Part shown: positions 1 to 6,469 of the stretch, in pieces | Numbering within the stretch: position 1 is the stretch's first letter | How the letters are laid out: each line of letters starts with the position of its first letter | DNA from: CAYNDB01 sp964395915 | Lineage (GTDB): Bacteria > Nitrospinota_A > UBA7883 > JAJRTC01 | NCBI GenBank assembly: GCA_964395915.1 | Contig: CAYNDB010000068.1 | Span: 1-14,081 of the forward strand | Reading direction: 5' to 3' | Length of the DNA stretch: 14,081 bases | The notes under the pieces: generated by a model | The model's input: only the letters and a program-made list of their open reading frames with translations | Told to the model about the DNA's origin: nothing | Database searches by the model: none | Made by a program: the position numbers and the translations under genes

Positions 1-5
1 GCTAC

Positions 6-33
6 TGTCATACCGGACTTGGTCCGGTATCTC
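6..33 (+). repeat. Palindromic repeat copy A (type 1)
   Basis: A 28-base element that begins TGTCAT and ends ATCTC. Between these, positions 12-28 form a 17-base hairpin with a 7-bp stem (ACCGGAC/GTCCGGT) and loop TTG. It matches copies at 437-464 (opposite strand) and 526-553 (same strand). It lies left of the GIY-YIG gene and is inverted relative to the copy at that gene's 3' end, so the two resemble terminal inverted repeats: TGTCATACCGGAC at 6-18 against TGTCATGCCGGAC on the minus strand at 452-464, 12 of 13 bases identical. Confidence 0.85.
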
Positions 34-92
34 GTTGGCTAAACGATGGGACTGCCACACTCCTTTTAGTCGTTCACGATGACATGCAAAGG

Positions 93-124
93 CGCCGGGA
101 TCCCGCATCACGTGCGGGATGACA
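93..124 (-). repeat. Palindromic repeat copy D (type 2)
   Basis: Read on the minus strand it starts TGTCATCCCG, like the type 1 copies, but its far end is GATCCCGGCG rather than GATCTC. Positions 102-118 form a 17-base hairpin (CCCGCA/TGCGGG, 6 bp, loop CGTGA), the same size as in copies A to C. It faces copy A, giving a divergent pair with a 59-base spacer. The second type 1/type 2 pair (526-594) repeats this orientation. The long version of the GIY-YIG reading frame, from an ATG at 79, would run through this repeat, which argues for the later start at 145. Confidence 0.8.
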
Positions 125-144
125 ATGTATGGCACAATGCCCAT

Positions 145-462
145 ATGAACAAGCATTACTACGTCTACATAATGACAAACAAACGAAACACAGTCCTATA
201 CACAGGTGTGACGAATAACCTTGAGCGGCGTGTTTACGAACATAAAAATAAACTCGTCGAAGGATTCACGGAAAAATACAACGTGGATAAACTTGTCTAT
301 TACGAAACGTCTAACGATTCGATACGCGCTATTGAAAGGGAAAAGAAGCTAAAAAAATGGCGACGGGAGTGGAAAGAAAACCTGATAAAAAAAGGCAATC
401 CTAACTGGGCTGATCTAAGCTCTAGCTGGTTTAAGCGAGATGCCGGATCAGGTCCGGCATGA
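145..462 (+). CDS. GIY-YIG nuclease family protein (UvrC N-terminal-like, COG2827 type)
   Basis: Small single-domain GIY-YIG endonuclease of 105 residues. The two defining motifs are present: YYVYIM (residues 5-10) and LYTGVTN (18-24). The catalytic-type Arg follows in NLERRVYEH (25-33), the Glu-containing helix is AIEREKKLKKW (62-72), and the closing NPNWADL (85-91) is typical of the family. I chose the ATG at 145, directly before the conserved HYYVYIM strand; an in-frame ATG at 79 would add 22 residues read through a palindromic repeat. The family domain should end near residue 95. The last ten or so residues (KRDAGSGPA) and the stop codon are encoded by repeat copy B, so the tail looks acquired. 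No clear ribosome binding site is visible. The in vivo substrate of such small proteins is generally unknown. Repeats on both sides suggest a link between nuclease and repeat, but that is inference. Confidence 0.9.
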   Translation: MNKHYYVYIMTNKRNTVLYTGVTNNLERRVYEHKNKLVEGFTEKYNVDKLVYYETSNDSIRAIEREKKLKKWRREWKENLIKKGNPNWADLSSSWFKRDAGSGPA

Positions 463-464
463 CA
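437..464 (-). repeat. Palindromic repeat copy B (type 1), overlapping the GIY-YIG stop codon
   Basis: Reverse-strand copy of the 28-base element. Read on the minus strand it starts TGTCATGCCGG and ends GGCATCTC, with a hairpin GCCGGA/TCCGGC and loop CCTGA. Relative to copy A the outermost stem pair changes from A-T to G-C, so pairing is kept. The copy provides the last codons and the TGA (460-462) of the nuclease gene. Confidence 0.85.
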
Positions 465-525
465 TTGTGGTGTGAGGCGCTATTTTCCATTCTACCTTTC
501 CACAAATAGAAATTCATCCATCAAC

Positions 526-553
526 TGTCATCCCGGGCTCGGTCCGGGATCTC
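526..553 (+). repeat. Palindromic repeat copy C (type 1)
   Basis: Forward copy of the 28-base element, beginning TGTCATCCCGG and ending GGGATCTC. The hairpin is CCCGGGC/GTCCGGG with one G-T pair and loop TCG. The outermost stem pair is C-G here, against A-T in copy A and G-C in copy B. With copy E it forms a compact 69-base unit bounded by TGTCATCC and GGATGACA. Confidence 0.85.
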
Positions 554-562
554 ATCGACAGA

Positions 563-594
563 CGGCGGGATCCCGCATCAAGCGCCGGATGACA
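563..594 (-). repeat. Palindromic repeat copy E (type 2, degenerate)
   Basis: Reverse-strand copy that starts TGTCATCCGG on the minus strand and ends GATCCCGCCG, like copy D. The 17-base hairpin is imperfect (a G-G mismatch and a G-T pair), suggesting an older copy. Only nine bases separate it from copy C, and the two face each other, as in paired REP elements (REPINs). It lies 43 bases past the end of the antiporter gene. The surrounding stretch, 463-637, has no credible gene. Confidence 0.75.
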
Positions 595-637
595 ACGTTA
601 TGCGGGGCGGACAACAATCTATGCGCATATACTTTTA

Positions 638-1594
638 TCAAACCAGTTCCGCGACCCATGCGATAAAGCAGATATAGCCGATAAGGAGCGCCGTTCCGCT
701 GGCGCGGTCTACTTTCAGCCTCAATGAGAGGAGAATCAGCGCGACAGTGAAAAGAGCCATGACGCTTATTTCTCCCGTCAAAATTTTCCACGGCACGGCT
801 ATGGGCTCTACCATGGCGACGGTTCCCAGAACCAGCCCTATATTATAGATATTCGAGCCTATGATATTGCCGACGGCAATGTCTGAATGCTTTCTTAGCG
901 CCGCGACGACTGTTGTGGCAAGCTCCGGCAGGCTCGTGCCGACAGCCACGATAGTTATCCCTATCACAAGCTCGCTTACGCCTAGCGCGCGCGCGATAGT
1001 CGCCGCAGACTCCACCATCAAGTACGCGCCCAATATGACTCCGCCTGTTCCGATCGCGGTTATGGCAAGCTCAAATGTGAGATTATGTTTATTAGCCGTT
1101 AAATCCGATACTTCCTCCTCAACGACGTCCGCCTCGCCATTCCTTTTCTTTAACACGATCACAGTGTAATAAGTGGTAAACAGAATTACGCCGATAAAAA
1201 GGATTGCGCCGTCGACCTTCGATATGGAGCCGTCAAGACAGAAATACGCCAGCGCCGCTGTGAAGATCGCCAGGAAAGGCATCTCTCTGTTTCTGACACT
1301 TTTTAGTATTGCGAGAGGGAAGAATATGGCGCCGCAAGCCATCACAAGCCCTATATTGGCAATGTTCGACCCGATAACATTACCAAGGGCGATATCTGGG
1401 GAGCCACGGAACACGGCGATGAGGCTCGCCACAAGCTCCGGCATGCTGGTGCCAAACGCCACCACGGTAAGCCCGACGACGATGGGGCGCACGCCAAGGA
1501 TTATGGCGATATTGGTCGAGCCGCGCACCAGAAGCTCCGCCCCGTAATAGAGCAGCGCAAGGCCCACGGCAAACAAAACGGTATCAATAAGCAT
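638..1594 (-). CDS. Calcium/sodium antiporter, CaCA superfamily (YrbG-like)
   Basis: Integral inner-membrane cation exchanger of 318 residues with about ten hydrophobic helices. Family members usually exchange Ca2+ for Na+ or H+. The two inverted alpha repeats are intact. The first has GTSMPE (48-53) and GNVIGSNIANIG (71-82); the second has GTSLPE (219-224) and GNIIGSNIYNIG (242-253). The acidic Glu in each GTS-PE motif is the expected cation ligand. The halves are joined by a charged loop around 149-171 (KKRNGEADVVEEE), as expected for the cytosolic linker. Length fits the YrbG group. The start ATG at 1594 has no strong ribosome binding site. The gene is transcribed divergently from the DUF5610 gene, with 157 bases between them. 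Confidence 0.93.
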   Translation of the reverse strand: MLIDTVLFAVGLALLYYGAELLVRGSTNIAIILGVRPIVVGLTVVAFGTSMPELVASLIAVFRGSPDIALGNVIGSNIANIGLVMACGAIFFPLAILKSVRNREMPFLAIFTAALAYFCLDGSISKVDGAILFIGVILFTTYYTVIVLKKRNGEADVVEEEVSDLTANKHNLTFELAITAIGTGGVILGAYLMVESAATIARALGVSELVIGITIVAVGTSLPELATTVVAALRKHSDIAVGNIIGSNIYNIGLVLGTVAMVEPIAVPWKILTGEISVMALFTVALILLSLRLKVDRASGTALLIGYICFIAWVAELV

Positions 1595-1686
1595 TTAGCA
1601 TATTTTCATTATGAGGTTTCAAGATTCTACCAGCGGCTGGGGGCTTGTAAAGCTTATAACCTGTTTTGGGAAGACAAATAAATGGC

Positions 1687-1714
1687 TAAAGTAAATTTTT
1701 CTCATAGACGATAA
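1687..1714 (+). promoter_or_regulatory. Candidate sigma-28 (FliA-type) promoter
   Basis: The -35-like TAAAGTAA (1687-1694) and -10-like GACGATAA (1707-1714) are separated by 12 bases. The enterobacterial FliA consensus is TAAAGTTT, 11 bases, GCCGATAA, so this is 6/8 and 7/8 with a one-base longer spacer. It ends 37 bases before the ATG of the DUF5610 gene and points at it. The -10 is identical to that before the 61-residue gene (6400-6407). Confidence 0.55.
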
Positions 1715-1751
1715 ATAGCTACATATTAAATTTCATTCCGGGAGTTGCGCC

Positions 1752-2501
1752 ATGGAAGGGATCGATACTGGGGCTATTGCCTCCAATTATCAGGCGCGTC
1801 CAGCCTATGACAGGGCTGAGCGTGTAAAATCAGACAAAAGCGAGGCAAATTCATCGTCTGGAGAGGATCGCGTTTCACTCTTTGAGCAGTTTGCCAACCG
1901 CGTTCAACAGATTTTTGACAAAGCGTCAGCGGTAAATGGCGCTTCCGGCCCCGCGTATGCCGAGTTTTCCGTAAAAACCCGTATCGAACAAACATTCGAG
2001 GCGTCATACTCAAAACGCAACGGCGGAGGTAATACTCAGGTTTCCGCCTATGCCAGGGAAAGCTACACATATGAGGCAAAGGTAAGCTTCCAGACAAAAC
2101 AGGCGGAGCAACTAGCCGAAGCACAGGTGGCCGCATTGCAAGGTAACCAGTTCGGGCCGGAAGCGACAGCTTCCAGAATTGCCGACTTTGCGTTAAGCTT
2201 TTTCCCGATGTTTGCGGCGGATAATCCCGACATGTCGTTCAACGAACAGGTGGACGCGTATAAAAGCCTGGTGGGAAACGCTATCGGCGAAGGCTTTAAA
2301 GAAGCGATGCAAATTCTTGGAGCACTTCCAAACAGCGTTAAAGATGGGATTGACGAGACCAGAAACCTGGTTGACCAAAAAATCAACTCTTTCTTCGATT
2401 ACCTGAAAGGCGCCGGCGCCAAGGAAGGTGAGGAAGCGGCCAATAACGGCGTGTGGCGGGACTATGTCCAGGAGTTTTTCAAGTCGACCACCGGGGTTTA
2501 A
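1752..2501 (+). CDS. DUF5610 domain-containing protein, possibly motility-linked
   Basis: Soluble 249-residue protein with no signal peptide or membrane segment. The N-terminal 60 residues are polar and probably disordered, with a DRVSL motif at 39-43 of the sort found in short flagellar regulators; this is only a resemblance. A middle segment (70-115) rich in Tyr, Ser and Glu precedes a helical C-terminal domain. I assign residues about 132-217 to DUF5610 from the pattern GPEATASRIADFALSFF, then GEGFKEAMQILGAL and an ETRNLVDQKINSFF helix. The function of DUF5610 is not established. A GGGAG ribosome binding site at 1740-1744 supports the ATG at 1752. A sigma-28-like promoter immediately upstream suggests expression with late flagellar genes. 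The family call comes from memory of the motif and could be wrong; the gene itself is secure. Confidence 0.75.
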   Translation: MEGIDTGAIASNYQARPAYDRAERVKSDKSEANSSSGEDRVSLFEQFANRVQQIFDKASAVNGASGPAYAEFSVKTRIEQTFEASYSKRNGGGNTQVSAYARESYTYEAKVSFQTKQAEQLAEAQVAALQGNQFGPEATASRIADFALSFFPMFAADNPDMSFNEQVDAYKSLVGNAIGEGFKEAMQILGALPNSVKDGIDETRNLVDQKINSFFDYLKGAGAKEGEEAANNGVWRDYVQEFFKSTTGV

Positions 2502-2630
2502 CGATCGAATCCAAGCTTTCATAAGCCGCTTATCAGCCATCCTTATCACAAGAACGGCTATACAGCGTCATGCATGAAAATAGCGCCTCGATAAAGCCTT
2601 GACCGCGAACCGGCGAAACGGGCTAAGCTC

Positions 2631-2659
2631 TTGACATATTTAGAGATTTAGACTATTTT
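2631..2659 (+). promoter_or_regulatory. Candidate sigma-70 promoter for the porin-like gene
   Basis: A perfect TTGACA (2631-2636) is followed, after 17 bases, by TATTTT (2654-2659). It lies in a 241-base gene-free stretch and would give a leader of about 75 bases before the porin start. Nothing else is evident in the stretch except a short palindrome ATAAGC/GCTTAT at about 2521-2533. Confidence 0.5.
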
Positions 2660-2742
2660 AGTGGTATTCCGTTAAGTTCAAAGAAAAATGTAGGTTAGTT
2701 TTTTTCTCGCGTTCAAGATTCCTGATTCATCTAAGGAGTTTT

Positions 2743-3873
2743 ATGAGTTTTGTAAATAGAATGGTAGTTTTTGCCTGCGCTTTCCTTTTTATTATCGCGG
2801 CGACAAGTAATTTCGCTCAAGCCGTGCAGATCGAAGCGGACGAGTGGCAATTCGGTGTCAACGGGTTCATAGGGTCTGAATTTACACACATGGGCAAGAT
2901 GCCGATTCTTGGAAACGATAGTGAAGCCACTGGTGAAAGTGATCCGGCTATCACATATATGGATGATATGTCTTACCTTTCTTACCATATGAACCTTCTG
3001 GTCAGCGCGGAAAGAGATAATATAAAAACAGTAGTAAACTTGGCGCTGCGCGACGCCCACGATATTACGACGGAGGGAGAACATGAAGTCGATACTAATT
3101 TCGGGGTTGCGGAGGTTTATGGAATGTACCTGTTTCACGATGCGCTCAAATTAAGTTTTGGCTCTATGCTGGCTCCTTTCGGAATCTACAATGACGTAAG
3201 ATATATTACTCCTCTTTTTGCCAGCGTTGTTTTGCCTCAGATGTATGAGATGCCGCCCAATTATGTATCTGGAGATAACGCGGTCTCGCAAATTATCATG
3301 CCTCCGAACTCCAATATGATGATGTCAGGTGATTTTTTGGGAGACGGACTCGATATTGAATATTATTTGTATGTAGCTAACGGCTCAAAAAAAGGTGACA
3401 TCGGCTACGGGGGAAGATTAAGAGTTATTTTGCGTGAGAGCTTAAAGCTCGGCGCTTCTTTTTATAAAGTGGATAATGACGAATCAATATCAGTAGGCGG
3501 CGAAACGCTTACCGGTCTCGATATAGTGATTAAAATTGAGGATATGCTCAAGCTGGAAGGTGAATATGTCAAGAACGACTTTGAGGATCGAAAAGACAGG
3601 CTATCATATTACGGACGGCTTACAGGATATATAGGCTCTTTTGCTCCTTTCGTGGCGTACGACTATATGGAAGACAACGAAATCTCTATTTTCAAAAAAG
3701 GACAACGCAGGTACAGCTTAGGTTTTGGATACGCAATTTCAAATTATGTTACTTTCAAGAGTGAATATCACCTTTTCGAATATGATGACGCCGTCCTGCA
3801 CTCAGAGTCTGGTAACAAACCTGATTCGGATAAAATCAGCATGTTTAAAAGTATCGTAATTTTTGTTTTCTGA
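2743..3873 (+). CDS. Porin-like outer-membrane beta-barrel protein
   Basis: 376-residue exported protein. A Sec signal peptide covers residues 1-27 (basic MSFVNR, hydrophobic core, AQA cleavage site before VQI). The mature part alternates short amphipathic strands rich in aromatic residues and Gly, for example FGVNGFIGSEF near its start and YSLGFGYAISNYVTFKSEYHLF near its end. It finishes in Phe (FKSIVIFVF), the usual C-terminal signal recognised by the BAM complex. Residues 110-180 contain a loop rich in Pro, Met and Asn. An AAGGAG ribosome binding site at 2733-2738 supports the start. I cannot assign a substrate. The gene 24 bases downstream encodes a phosphate-binding-type periplasmic protein; such pairs occur in other Gram-negative bacteria and may act in oxyanion uptake or sensing. 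Confidence 0.8.
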   Translation: MSFVNRMVVFACAFLFIIAATSNFAQAVQIEADEWQFGVNGFIGSEFTHMGKMPILGNDSEATGESDPAITYMDDMSYLSYHMNLLVSAERDNIKTVVNLALRDAHDITTEGEHEVDTNFGVAEVYGMYLFHDALKLSFGSMLAPFGIYNDVRYITPLFASVVLPQMYEMPPNYVSGDNAVSQIIMPPNSNMMMSGDFLGDGLDIEYYLYVANGSKKGDIGYGGRLRVILRESLKLGASFYKVDNDESISVGGETLTGLDIVIKIEDMLKLEGEYVKNDFEDRKDRLSYYGRLTGYIGSFAPFVAYDYMEDNEISIFKKGQRRYSLGFGYAISNYVTFKSEYHLFEYDDAVLHSESGNKPDSDKISMFKSIVIFVF

Positions 3874-3897
3874 TACCGCTTGGATGGCATATAACGC

Positions 3898-4326
3898 ATG
3901 AGGACAGATACTTTTACTATTGTCGTAGCGCTGATGTGCGGCTTCTATTGGAATGAACCCGCATCGGCGGCGCCTTCCTATGTAATAGTGATTAACCGGG
4001 AAAACCCGGTTAACGAAATCACTACGGCTGATTTAAAAGCTATATTTCGACAGAAAAAAACAGTATGGCCCTGGGGCGGAGCTATTAAACCTGTGAACCA
4101 GAAAGAATATAGCGCGGCGCGCAAAACTTTTACCAAAGAAATTTTTGACAAAGACCCTTCGACAATGGAGGCGTATTACCTCAAAAGGGCTCTTTCAGGA
4201 AAAGGACAGCCTCCAAGAACTCTAAAAACGGATAAAGATGTTCTAAATTATATCGCCTCGAAAAAGGGCGCAATCGGATATGTCATGAAAACCGACTCCA
4301 CTGTTAAAACGCTGAAAGTGAAGTAA
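3898..4326 (+). CDS. Small PstS-like periplasmic substrate-binding protein
   Basis: 142-residue exported protein with a signal peptide (1-24, cleavage ASA before APSYVIV). The mature chain matches the short, single-domain PBP-like type: VIVINRENPVNEIT at the start, DLKAIFRQKKTVWPWGGAI (46-64), a helix with STMEAYYLKRALSGKGQPP, and a closing GAIGYV motif. Full-length PstS is over 300 residues, so this is the single-domain form rather than a complete ABC transporter receptor. No pstCAB or PhoB-like gene is nearby. It follows the porin-like gene by 24 bases without a clear ribosome binding site, so co-transcription and coupled translation are likely. Phosphate binding is a family expectation, not shown by the sequence. 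Confidence 0.82.
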   Translation: MRTDTFTIVVALMCGFYWNEPASAAPSYVIVINRENPVNEITTADLKAIFRQKKTVWPWGGAIKPVNQKEYSAARKTFTKEIFDKDPSTMEAYYLKRALSGKGQPPRTLKTDKDVLNYIASKKGAIGYVMKTDSTVKTLKVK

Positions 4327-4346
4327 GTTTTTTGCGGTTAAATATC

Positions 4347-5174
4347 TCAGCTTGCAGGCTCTGACTCCTCAGGTTGCTCTTCGTCTTCCTCTTCAATAGG
4401 CTTTGGCACAAAAAACTTTGCCACAAGAAGGCTCATCTCGAACAGGAGAATGATCGGCAAAGCCATAATGACCTGTGTGAAAATATCCGGCGGAGTGAGA
4501 ATGGAAGCCACAACAAAACTGCCGACTATAAGATATCCCCTTTTTGTCCTAAGCGTTTCAGGAGTGACAAACCCAAGCTTGGTGAAAAAAACGATCACTA
4601 TCGGCATCTCGAAAATCACGCCAAAAGCGAGAGTCATTTTGAAAATAAATGATATATAATTGCCGACGGAAATCATCGGTTTCAACCCTGCCCCTGCGTA
4701 GCCGAGCAGGAATTCGAGCCCCATCGGTAAAACAAGAAAATAGCAGAACGACGCGCCTATGAGAAAAAAGAGCGTCCCGAATATTACAAAACCGGCCGTA
4801 TATTTTCTTTCCGACTCAAAAAGACCCGGCGCAATAAACTGCCATATTTGATAAAGCAACATAGGTGTTGATATAAAAATGGCTATGTATATGGAAATTT
4901 TTACATATACAAAAAAAGCCTCCGCCGGGGCGAGAAACACAAGGTCGACAGTTATCGGTTTGCGGACAAGTTCGAAAAGTTTATCTGAAAAGGCGTATAG
5001 GGCAACGAAGAGGACGGCGATTGTTACTACGCAATAAATAAGCCGCCACCTTAACTCCTCCAGGTGAACGGTGAATGGAAGCTTCTCGTCTTCCTCCACT
5101 TTGCGCACCACTTTTTTACGGGAGTAGACATCCTCCTTGGCGGATTCTGTTTCCTCTTTTTTGCTGTCGTCCAT
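4347..5174 (-). CDS. tatC: Twin-arginine translocase subunit TatC
   Basis: Multi-spanning core receptor of the Tat pathway, which recognises twin-arginine signal peptides and exports folded proteins. The 275-residue protein has six predicted membrane segments and the family hallmarks: HLEELRWRL (37-45) before the first helix, FIAPGLFESERK (113-124) with the conserved Glu of the first cytoplasmic loop, FEMP (188-191) and SILTPPD (224-230). Compared with compact TatC proteins it has a charged N-terminal extension of about 30 residues and an acidic, Glu-rich C-terminal tail (261-273). No tatA or tatB gene is in the window, so the partners are elsewhere. It converges on the PBP-like gene with only 20 bases between the stops and no obvious terminator there. 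Confidence 0.97.
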   Translation of the reverse strand: MDDSKKEETESAKEDVYSRKKVVRKVEEDEKLPFTVHLEELRWRLIYCVVTIAVLFVALYAFSDKLFELVRKPITVDLVFLAPAEAFFVYVKISIYIAIFISTPMLLYQIWQFIAPGLFESERKYTAGFVIFGTLFFLIGASFCYFLVLPMGLEFLLGYAGAGLKPMISVGNYISFIFKMTLAFGVIFEMPIVIVFFTKLGFVTPETLRTKRGYLIVGSFVVASILTPPDIFTQVIMALPIILLFEMSLLVAKFFVPKPIEEEDEEQPEESEPAS

Positions 5175-5204
5175 CGCTAAACAAGCTTTTTTATAAATTT
5201 ATTT

Positions 5205-5210
5205 ATTATA
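5205..5210 (-). promoter_or_regulatory. Possible -10 element for tatC
   Basis: A perfect TATAAT on the minus strand, 30 bases upstream of the tatC start, inside an AT-rich gap of 75 bases. I see no good TTGACA-like -35 at 16-18 bases, so this could be chance in AT-rich sequence. Confidence 0.3.
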
Positions 5211-5249
5211 GCCAATAACAAGGTAAAGGTTGTCGTGACATCGCAAAAC

Positions 5250-6077
5250 TCAGTTACCTAGCTCGACAGCCAGCATTTCCTTGAGCCGTACGGCGTTAGC
5301 CACTGCCGAGCCGTGGAAATGGTTATTGAAAATCACGACTGTTTCCTCCGACATCGATGATATTTTGCGTATAGGCCCCGCAAAGCTTTTAAGCTCGGAA
5401 TCGTTATACATATAGTCATACCGCACATGGGACGGTACATTAAACCATTTTTTATTACGTCCATGGAGCCTGAAATACGCCAATGGAGCCGTCGCCACCG
5501 GTGTAAACCGAATAAGGCTTTCGATGTCCGGCATGTCCACCACGCAATAGCTTGCTTTCAACCTTTTCAAAAGATCAAAAACAGATTGTGAAAGCCACTC
5601 TTTCCCCTGAAACTCCACCGCCAGAGGCAGAGGCCAGATTTTTTCACTCAACCATGTAAGATGAGCGATGGCTCCTTCCTCTTTTTTAAATTTCAAAGGG
5701 AACCGCGCCAGGACACATTTTAAACAACCTTTATCGATCATCGGCTCCAATCCGGCAAGATAACTCTCCATAGCCCCCTCGTCACGGATATAAGAGCCGC
5801 TCCTGTCACGGATATCACGGGTCATCGACCGATGCGCCGTTACGACAAATTCAAAACCGTCAGGAACGTTCGTCAACATTTCTTCAACGCCTTTTACCGT
5901 TGGCATGGTGTAGTAGGTGTCGTTTAGCTCTACAATATCGAACTTAAGCTCGTTTGAGTAATAAGCCAGCATATCCCCCTTTTTCATGCCTTCAGGGTAC
6001 ACAGGCCCGACCCAGTCCTCATACGAGAAACCGGAGGCGCCTACCTTTATTATGCTTGGAGCTTCGTTTTCTTCCAT
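5250..6077 (-). CDS. DUF72 domain-containing protein (YecE family)
   Basis: 275-residue cytosolic protein of the TIM-barrel-like DUF72/YecE family, whose biochemical role is unknown. The family pattern is clear: IKVGASGFSYEDWVGPVYPEG at the N-terminus, ending in the usual Y-P; then FDIVELNDTYYTMP, corresponding to the normal VE-N-TFY-P motif; then PDGFEFVVTAH. Later come AVEFQGKEWL (the conserved E-R/G-x-W region), YFRLHGRN and VVIFNNHFHGSAVANA, matching the family's F-N-H--G-A-N--L ending. Length is in the normal range. The ATG start has no strong ribosome binding site. It reads in the same direction as tatC, 75 bases upstream of it. Confidence 0.9.
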   Translation of the reverse strand: MEENEAPSIIKVGASGFSYEDWVGPVYPEGMKKGDMLAYYSNELKFDIVELNDTYYTMPTVKGVEEMLTNVPDGFEFVVTAHRSMTRDIRDRSGSYIRDEGAMESYLAGLEPMIDKGCLKCVLARFPLKFKKEEGAIAHLTWLSEKIWPLPLAVEFQGKEWLSQSVFDLLKRLKASYCVVDMPDIESLIRFTPVATAPLAYFRLHGRNKKWFNVPSHVRYDYMYNDSELKSFAGPIRKISSMSEETVVIFNNHFHGSAVANAVRLKEMLAVELGN

Positions 6078-6160
6078 AGTTATATTATTTGCGAAATAGG
6101 AAAGCTTATCAGAATATCGGGCCGGATTGATGTGAAAGAAGAAAATAAATTCCTAAAGGA

Positions 6161-6346
6161 TCAGGCCAGTATGTTCACTTTCCCTCCGGGAGGGGCGGGA
6201 GGCAGTCCGGCGCGAGCGCTTTGAGCCAGAGCGGCTTTTTGTGGATCCCCTGAATCAGTCCGGACAACGGTTGAGCTAGCGCCGACTGGTTTCATCGGCA
6301 CGGCAGGGTGTTTCCCCGTCATATTTAATATGTTAACCGCCGGCAT
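6161..6346 (-). CDS. Small protein of unknown function behind a sigma-28-like promoter
   Basis: A 61-residue frame. I do not recognise the family. It is rich in Pro, Ala and Gly, has no signal peptide or hydrophobic helix, and starts with MPAVNILNM and ends with PPGGKVNILA, so VNIL occurs near both ends. The C-terminal pattern of prolines followed by a short G-x-V-N-I strand is reminiscent of small putative motility proteins of the YjfB type, but the rest does not match. Three things support a real gene: an AAGGAAAG ribosome binding site about seven bases before the ATG, a sigma-28-like promoter 54 bases upstream, and placement in an otherwise empty gap between the DUF72 and phosphofructokinase genes. 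Confidence 0.55.
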   Translation of the reverse strand: MPAVNILNMTGKHPAVPMKPVGASSTVVRTDSGDPQKAALAQSARAGLPPAPPGGKVNILA

Positions 6347-6399
6347 GGACGCTTTCCTTCAACTGATATGATCGCAAAAGGTAAACCTGACCTACTTGA

Positions 6400-6426
6400 T
6401 TATCGTCGAATATATCTGGAACTTAA
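6400..6426 (-). promoter_or_regulatory. Candidate sigma-28 (FliA-type) promoter
   Basis: On the minus strand TTAAGTTC (6426-6419), an 11-base spacer and GACGATAA (6407-6400) match the FliA consensus at 6/8 and 7/8 with the exact canonical spacing. It lies 53 bases before the start of the 61-residue gene and 43 bases after the end of the phosphofructokinase gene, so it is intergenic and correctly oriented. Confidence 0.6.
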
Positions 6427-6469
6427 ATATCAGGGACCAGGCGCTCCGCTGTTTCACTGAATAACATCT

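Noticed and set aside
79..144. N-terminal extension of the GIY-YIG frame from an earlier ATG
   Set aside because: The 22 extra residues are read through repeat copy D, are not part of the domain, and the ATG at 145 sits directly before the conserved strand.
6..594. CRISPR array
   Set aside because: The repeats are palindromic, occur in both orientations and have irregular spacing from 9 to over 300 bases.
472..666. 64-residue plus-strand frame
   Set aside because: It is translated repeat sequence (copies C and E) running into the antisense of the antiporter end; no ribosome binding site and no family resemblance.
1190..1197. GCCGATAA on the plus strand, a perfect sigma-28 -10
   Set aside because: It lies inside the antiporter gene in antisense, has only a poor TAAG-like -35, and no plus-strand gene follows nearby. 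A similar GCCGATAA near 677 and a GACGATAA in antisense orientation to + at 12234-12241, inside the cyclase gene, lack a usable -35.
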